A stretch of 17,848 bases of DNA from JAZBPO01 sp036351675 (GTDB lineage Bacteria > Pseudomonadota > Gammaproteobacteria > Pseudomonadales > Azotimanducaceae): the NCBI GenBank assembly GCA_036351675.1, contig JAZBPO010000429.1:1-17848 (forward strand). Direction: 5' to 3'. The position numbers and the translations under genes were made by a program. A model generated the notes under the pieces. The model searched no databases, was not told the origin of the DNA, and saw only the letters and a program-made list of their open reading frames with translations. Within the stretch, counting starts at the first letter, position 1. Each line of letters starts with the position of its first letter. Of the stretch, positions 14,929 through 17,848 are shown one piece after another.

Positions 14929-15404
14929 CAGGCAGCTCCTCGCATCTCGGCGGCCGCATCGAGCACGGCACGGATGATCTTGTCGTAACCCGTGCAGCGG
15001 CACAGGTTGCCCGCAAGCCAGTAGCGGGTCTGTTCCTCGGTCGGGTCCGGATTCTCCTCGAGCAGGGCCCGGGCGGCGACGACGATCCCCGGCGTGCAGA
15101 TACCGCACTGCAGGGCAGCGTGCTCGAGGAGCTTGCGCTGGATCGGGTGCAGGGCCTCCGGTTCGGCGATGCCCTCGACGGTGGTGAGTTCGCGATCGCT
15201 CGTCTCGGCCGCGAGCACCAGGCAGGCGCAGACGAGGCGGCCGTCGAGGAGCACGGAGCAGGCACCGCAGTCGCCGGTCCCGCACCCCTCCTTGGTACCG
15301 GTGAGGTCGAGCTCCTCGCGGAGCACGTCGAGGAGCGTCTGCTGGGGCTCGCAGAGGAACTCGACGGCTTCCCCGTTGATGGTCGTGCTGACGTGCTGCT
15401 TCAC
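14928..15404 (-). CDS. Molybdenum hydroxylase small subunit, two [2Fe-2S] clusters
   Basis: The 158-residue electron-transfer subunit of the same enzyme. The N-terminal plant-ferredoxin-type cluster is bound by C41, C46, C49 and C61 (GCGTGDCGACSVLLDGR). The C-terminal four-helix cluster is bound by C100, C103, C135 and C137 (QCGICTPG and NLCRCTGY). All eight ligands are present and the length is typical. The start is GTG at 15404, overlapping the FAD-subunit stop as GTGA. A strong AAGGAG site (15412-15417) lies 7 nt upstream and decides this start. The stop shares one base with the ATG of the Mo subunit. Electrons should pass from the Mo centre through these clusters to the FAD subunit. Confidence 0.96.
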   Translation of the reverse strand: MKQHVSTTINGEAVEFLCEPQQTLLDVLREELDLTGTKEGCGTGDCGACSVLLDGRLVCACLVLAAETSDRELTTVEGIAEPEALHPIQRKLLEHAALQCGICTPGIVVAARALLEENPDPTEEQTRYWLAGNLCRCTGYDKIIRAVLDAAAEMRGAA

Positions 15405-16309
15405 GCGTCTACTCCTTCCTCTCCGCGGGCCCGTGCGAGGGCCCGGGTGGCGGCCCGGCGCGCGAGTACGCCCACGATGCGGCGCCGGTAGTCGGCCGTA
15501 CCGCGCTTGTCGCTGATCGGATTCGCCGCGGCGCTGCAGGCCTCGGCGAGGGCCGCCATGGCGGCATCGTCGCCCGTGGTGCCGACGAGGGCGTCGGCGG
15601 CGGCGGGCACGAGCAGCGCCGTCGGCGCCACGGCGCCGATCCCTACCCGGGCCGCGGTGATCCGGCCGTCGCCGTCGACGCTCACCCGCACGCCGGCGCT
15701 GGCCACAGCGATGTCCATCTCCGTCCGCGGGATGAAGCGCAGGTAGGCATCACCGGAGCGCTCCCCGGGATCGGGGAAGGCGATGGCGACGAGCATCTCC
15801 CCGGGCTCGAGGCAATTGCGCTGCACGCCGGTGACGAACTGCTCGACGGGCACCTCGCGTCGTCCGCTGGCGGAAGCGACCTGCGCGACGCCGCCGTCGG
15901 CGATCATGATCGGGATGCTGTCGCCGGCCGGCGATGCGGTACAGAGGTTGCCACCTGGCGAGGCGCGGCCCTGGATCTGCGTGGAGCCGATGAGATCGAT
16001 GGCCTCCACGAGCCCGGGCCAACGCGCGACGATGTCCGCGTGGCGGGTGATCGTCGCCGCGGTCACGGCGCTGCCGAGCACCAGGCCGCCGGCGTCGACG
16101 CGGATCTCCGCCGTCTCGGGGACGCGCTTGACGTCGACGATGCAGCGCGGCTCGGGGTCGAGACTCCGCATCTGCACCAGCATGTCCGTGCCACCAGCCA
16201 GCAGCTGCGTACGCTGCTGCGCCTGCGCCTTTTCCGCGAGCAACGCGAGCGCCGCGTCGAGCGTCGTCGGCGCCTCGTAGGCGAATCCACCCATCGTGTC
16301 CATCCCCAT
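15401..16309 (-). CDS. Molybdenum hydroxylase medium (FAD-binding) subunit
   Basis: The FAD subunit of the enzyme, first gene of the operon. It has the N-terminal FxYxxPxTLDxAL pattern, the FAD pyrophosphate loop LLAGGTDML (36-44), and the second FAD motif PGGNLCTASPAGDSIP (118-133). The C-terminal third follows the CODH flavoprotein domain. There is no 4Fe-4S insertion of the kind found in the beta subunit of 4-hydroxybenzoyl-CoA reductase. Three in-frame ATGs are possible: 16309, 16303 and 16294. The longest (302 residues) is given; 16294 would place the Met right before the family motif GFAYEAP and is equally plausible. The gene order FAD, [2Fe-2S], Mo is that of CO dehydrogenase-type operons, although the Mo subunit lacks the CO dehydrogenase signature. 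Confidence 0.93.
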   Translation of the reverse strand: MGMDTMGGFAYEAPTTLDAALALLAEKAQAQQRTQLLAGGTDMLVQMRSLDPEPRCIVDVKRVPETAEIRVDAGGLVLGSAVTAATITRHADIVARWPGLVEAIDLIGSTQIQGRASPGGNLCTASPAGDSIPIMIADGGVAQVASASGRREVPVEQFVTGVQRNCLEPGEMLVAIAFPDPGERSGDAYLRFIPRTEMDIAVASAGVRVSVDGDGRITAARVGIGAVAPTALLVPAAADALVGTTGDDAAMAALAEACSAAANPISDKRGTADYRRRIVGVLARRAATRALARARGEEGVDA

Positions 16310-16358
16310 GCTGTACTCGTGACTCCGGCCGGCCCGCACCCCGCCCCGGCGACCGGCA

Positions 16359-16367
16359 TGTATAGCA
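16359..16367 (-). promoter_or_regulatory. Candidate extended -10 element for the molybdenum hydroxylase operon
   Basis: Read on the minus strand this is TGC-TATACA, a TGn extended -10 with four or five consensus positions in the hexamer. It lies 49 nt upstream of the ATG at 16309. A -35 match at the right distance is poor, which is tolerable for an extended -10. This is inference from one motif in a GC-rich gap. Confidence 0.3.
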
Positions 16368-16396
16368 CGGCCGGAGGACTTGCTCAGAGGCTCACG

Positions 16397-16420
16397 GGCG
16401 CGCGTGTACAATCGCGCGCC
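16397..16420. promoter_or_regulatory. Inverted repeat flanking a TACAAT -10-like element upstream of pepQ
   Basis: GGCGCGCG (16397-16404) and CGCGCGCC (16413-16420) are perfect 8-bp inverted arms around TGTACAAT. The hexamer TACAAT (16407-16412) differs from the TATAAT consensus at one position and would start transcription about 25 nt before the pepQ ATG. A TTGCTC 21 nt upstream is too distant for a standard -35. The symmetric arms around the -10 are what a repressor site would look like. Confidence 0.4.
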
Positions 16421-16444
16421 TCGCCGCAGGACCGGAGCCCGACC

Positions 16445-17785
16445 ATGAGCCCCCGATCGGACGCCTTCATGCCCCCGGAGGACCCCGAGCTGTTCGCAGC
16501 CCACCTCGCGATCGTGCGCGATCGCTATGAACGGGCCATGGCTGGCGCCGGCGTCGAGACCCTCGTGATCGACGCAGGCGGTCCGACGCCCTGGTACCGT
16601 GACGACATCGCCGGCGACTGGCGGGTCAATCCGCACTTCCGGCTCTTCACGCCGCTCGCACCTGCGGAGGGCTGCACCCTGGTGCTGCGCCCCGCGCAGC
16701 GCCCCCTGCTGCTCCAGCTCGCCCCGGCCGACTACTGGCACCTGCCGCCGAGCACGCCCACGGGCTGCTGGACCGCCGCCTTCGAGATCGAGACCGTGGC
16801 CGACACGACGCAGCGCGAGGCGCGCATCGCTGCGCTCGCCGGCAACCGCAGCGCACGCATCGGCCCCGGCACGGACGACGTGCCCGACGCCCTGCTCACG
16901 GCCGTGGATCACGCCCGCGCGCGCAAGACCGCCTGGGAACTCGAATGCCTGCGCCGCGCGAGTGCCCGTGCCGTGGCCGGCCACGATGCCGCCGCAGCAG
17001 CCTTCCGCGCCGGCGCCAGCGAGTACGAGATCCAGCTCGCCTATCTGCGCGCGACGGCGCACGAGGACGCGGAGCTGCCCTACCGCAACATCGTCGCCCT
17101 CGACGAGCACTGCGCCGTGCTGCACTACCAGTTCAAGGACCGCACCGTGCCACCCGGTGACGGGCGCAGGTTCCTGCTCGACGCCGGCGCGGACGTCGGA
17201 GGCTACGCCGCCGACGTGACCCGCACCCATGCCCGGGAGGCCGGGGCCTTCGCGGATCTGATCACGCTCATGGACGAGCTGCAGCACGGTCTGCTCGGCG
17301 ACATCGCGCCCGGCGTACCCTGGGTGGAGCTTCATCGCCGGACGCACGAACGACTGGCCGGCGTGCTGCTCGAGGCAGGCCTCGCGGAGGGCTCCAGGGA
17401 AGCGCTCGTCGCCGACGGCGTCACGGGGCATTTCCTTCCTCACGGCCTCGGCCACCTGCTCGGCACGCAGACCCACGACGTCGGCGGCCAGCTCGCCGGC
17501 CCCGAGGGTGGAACCGTGCCGCCGCCGGCGGATTTCCCCGCCCTGCGCCTGACGCGGACGCTGGCCGAGGACTACGTGGTGACGGTGGAACCGGGCCTGT
17601 ACTTCATCCCGCTGCTCCTCGACGAGCTCCGCGGCAAGGCTGCCGGGCGCTGCGTGCGCTGGGACGCCGTGGACGCGCTCGCGCCCTTCGGCGGTATCCG
17701 CATCGAGGACGACGTCCGCGTCACCGCGGACGGCATCGAGAACCTCACGCGGGACGCCTTCGCCGCGCTGGAGGCTGGGCCATGA
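16445..17785 (+). CDS. pepQ: Xaa-Pro dipeptidase (prolidase), M24 family
   Basis: A cytoplasmic metallopeptidase that splits dipeptides with proline at the second position and, in related enzymes, some organophosphate esters. The 446 residues match E. coli PepQ (443) in length and layout: an N-terminal domain with TPWYRDD and DYWHLPP, then the pita-bread domain. The dinuclear metal ligands are D246 and D257 (LLDAGADVGGYAADVTRTH), H337 (PHGLGHLLG), E382 (VEPGLYFIP) and E421 (GGIRIEDDV), at nearly the same spacing as in E. coli. ATG 16445 follows GGAG at 7-8 nt; the frame upstream has no family sequence. It is divergent from the molybdenum hydroxylase operon and its stop overlaps the next start as ATGA, so the downstream gene is cotranslated. 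Confidence 0.96.
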   Translation: MSPRSDAFMPPEDPELFAAHLAIVRDRYERAMAGAGVETLVIDAGGPTPWYRDDIAGDWRVNPHFRLFTPLAPAEGCTLVLRPAQRPLLLQLAPADYWHLPPSTPTGCWTAAFEIETVADTTQREARIAALAGNRSARIGPGTDDVPDALLTAVDHARARKTAWELECLRRASARAVAGHDAAAAAFRAGASEYEIQLAYLRATAHEDAELPYRNIVALDEHCAVLHYQFKDRTVPPGDGRRFLLDAGADVGGYAADVTRTHAREAGAFADLITLMDELQHGLLGDIAPGVPWVELHRRTHERLAGVLLEAGLAEGSREALVADGVTGHFLPHGLGHLLGTQTHDVGGQLAGPEGGTVPPPADFPALRLTRTLAEDYVVTVEPGLYFIPLLLDELRGKAAGRCVRWDAVDALAPFGGIRIEDDVRVTADGIENLTRDAFAALEAGP

Positions 17786-17848
17786 GCTTCGCCGCCCCGC
17801 CGCTTCCCCTCGCGCGCCTGTTCGAGTCCCCCGCTCTCTCGGGACCGA
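17782..17848 (+). CDS. Start of a gene, possibly an S9-family dipeptidyl peptidase (3'-truncated)
   Basis: An ATG overlaps the pepQ stop codon (ATGA) and opens a frame that runs to the window edge, giving 22 residues: MSFAAPPLPLARLFESPALS and then GP. The pattern LxLxRLFxSPxLSGP is what I recall near the N-terminus of proteobacterial dipeptidyl peptidase IV/S9 proteins, just before the beta-propeller. The function would fit with prolidase: removal of X-Pro dipeptides followed by their hydrolysis. No signal peptide is visible in this piece. The existence of the gene is likely from the overlap; the family is a guess from a short segment. Confidence 0.5.
   Translation, partial: MSFAAPPLPLARLFESPALSGP

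Noticed and set aside
12697..14988. A 763-codon plus-strand open frame antisense to the Mo subunit
   Set aside because: It mirrors the codon positions of a gene with clear catalytic motifs, is rich in Arg/His/Gly/Asp without domain pattern, and is expected in very GC-rich DNA.
12646..16309. Aerobic CO dehydrogenase (coxMSL)
   Set aside because: Gene order and subunit sizes fit, but the large subunit lacks the AYxCSFR loop and also the form II AYRGAGR loop.
16040..16444. An N-terminal extension of the pepQ frame
   Set aside because: It overlaps the FAD subunit in antisense and has no PepQ similarity; ATG 16445 gives the usual PepQ length.

Overview
The window is very GC-rich by eye, coding-dense DNA from a bacterium. 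The last complete gene has the length and metal-ligand spacing of enterobacterial-type PepQ prolidase, and the aldehyde dehydrogenase closely resembles E. coli GabD. I therefore infer a high-GC proteobacterium, most likely a gammaproteobacterium with an oxidative, lipid- or hydrocarbon-oriented catabolism. No rRNA, tRNA, CRISPR array, transposase or phage gene is visible.

Left part (1-4206). A 5'-truncated short-chain dehydrogenase is followed by a HAD-type hydrolase on the plus strand. A YdjA-like nitroreductase converges on them. A galK-galT pair on the minus strand (8-nt overlap) gives two steps of the Leloir galactose pathway. No galE, galM or sugar transporter is present.

Middle (4207-9961). 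A CYP153-like cytochrome P450 and a small split-barrel flavin-type protein form a plus-strand pair, divergent from galK. Converging on them is a minus-strand operon of a second, different P450, a pirin and an SDR; the pirin and SDR overlap by ATGA. Neither P450 has a ferredoxin or ferredoxin reductase nearby. A divergent alpha/beta-hydrolase esterase follows. P450s, SDRs, an esterase and an aldehyde dehydrogenase together suggest stepwise oxidation of aliphatic or terpenoid/steroid-like compounds; this is inference.

Right part (9970-17848). A GabD-like succinate-semialdehyde dehydrogenase (minus) is divergent from a secreted CIA30-like protein (plus). Next comes a 299-bp non-coding gap holding three strong hairpins, the two outer ones being inverted relatives of each other. 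This is the most unusual structure in the window. Beyond it lies a tightly coupled minus-strand operon for a three-subunit molybdenum hydroxylase in the order FAD, [2Fe-2S], Mo, followed by a MoaD/ThiS-like sulfur-carrier protein. Divergent from this operon are pepQ and, overlapping it by ATGA, the start of a gene whose first residues resemble an S9 dipeptidyl peptidase. These two could cooperate on proline-containing peptides.

Most convergent gene pairs are separated by only 6 to 24 bp, which makes the 299-bp hairpin gap stand out.
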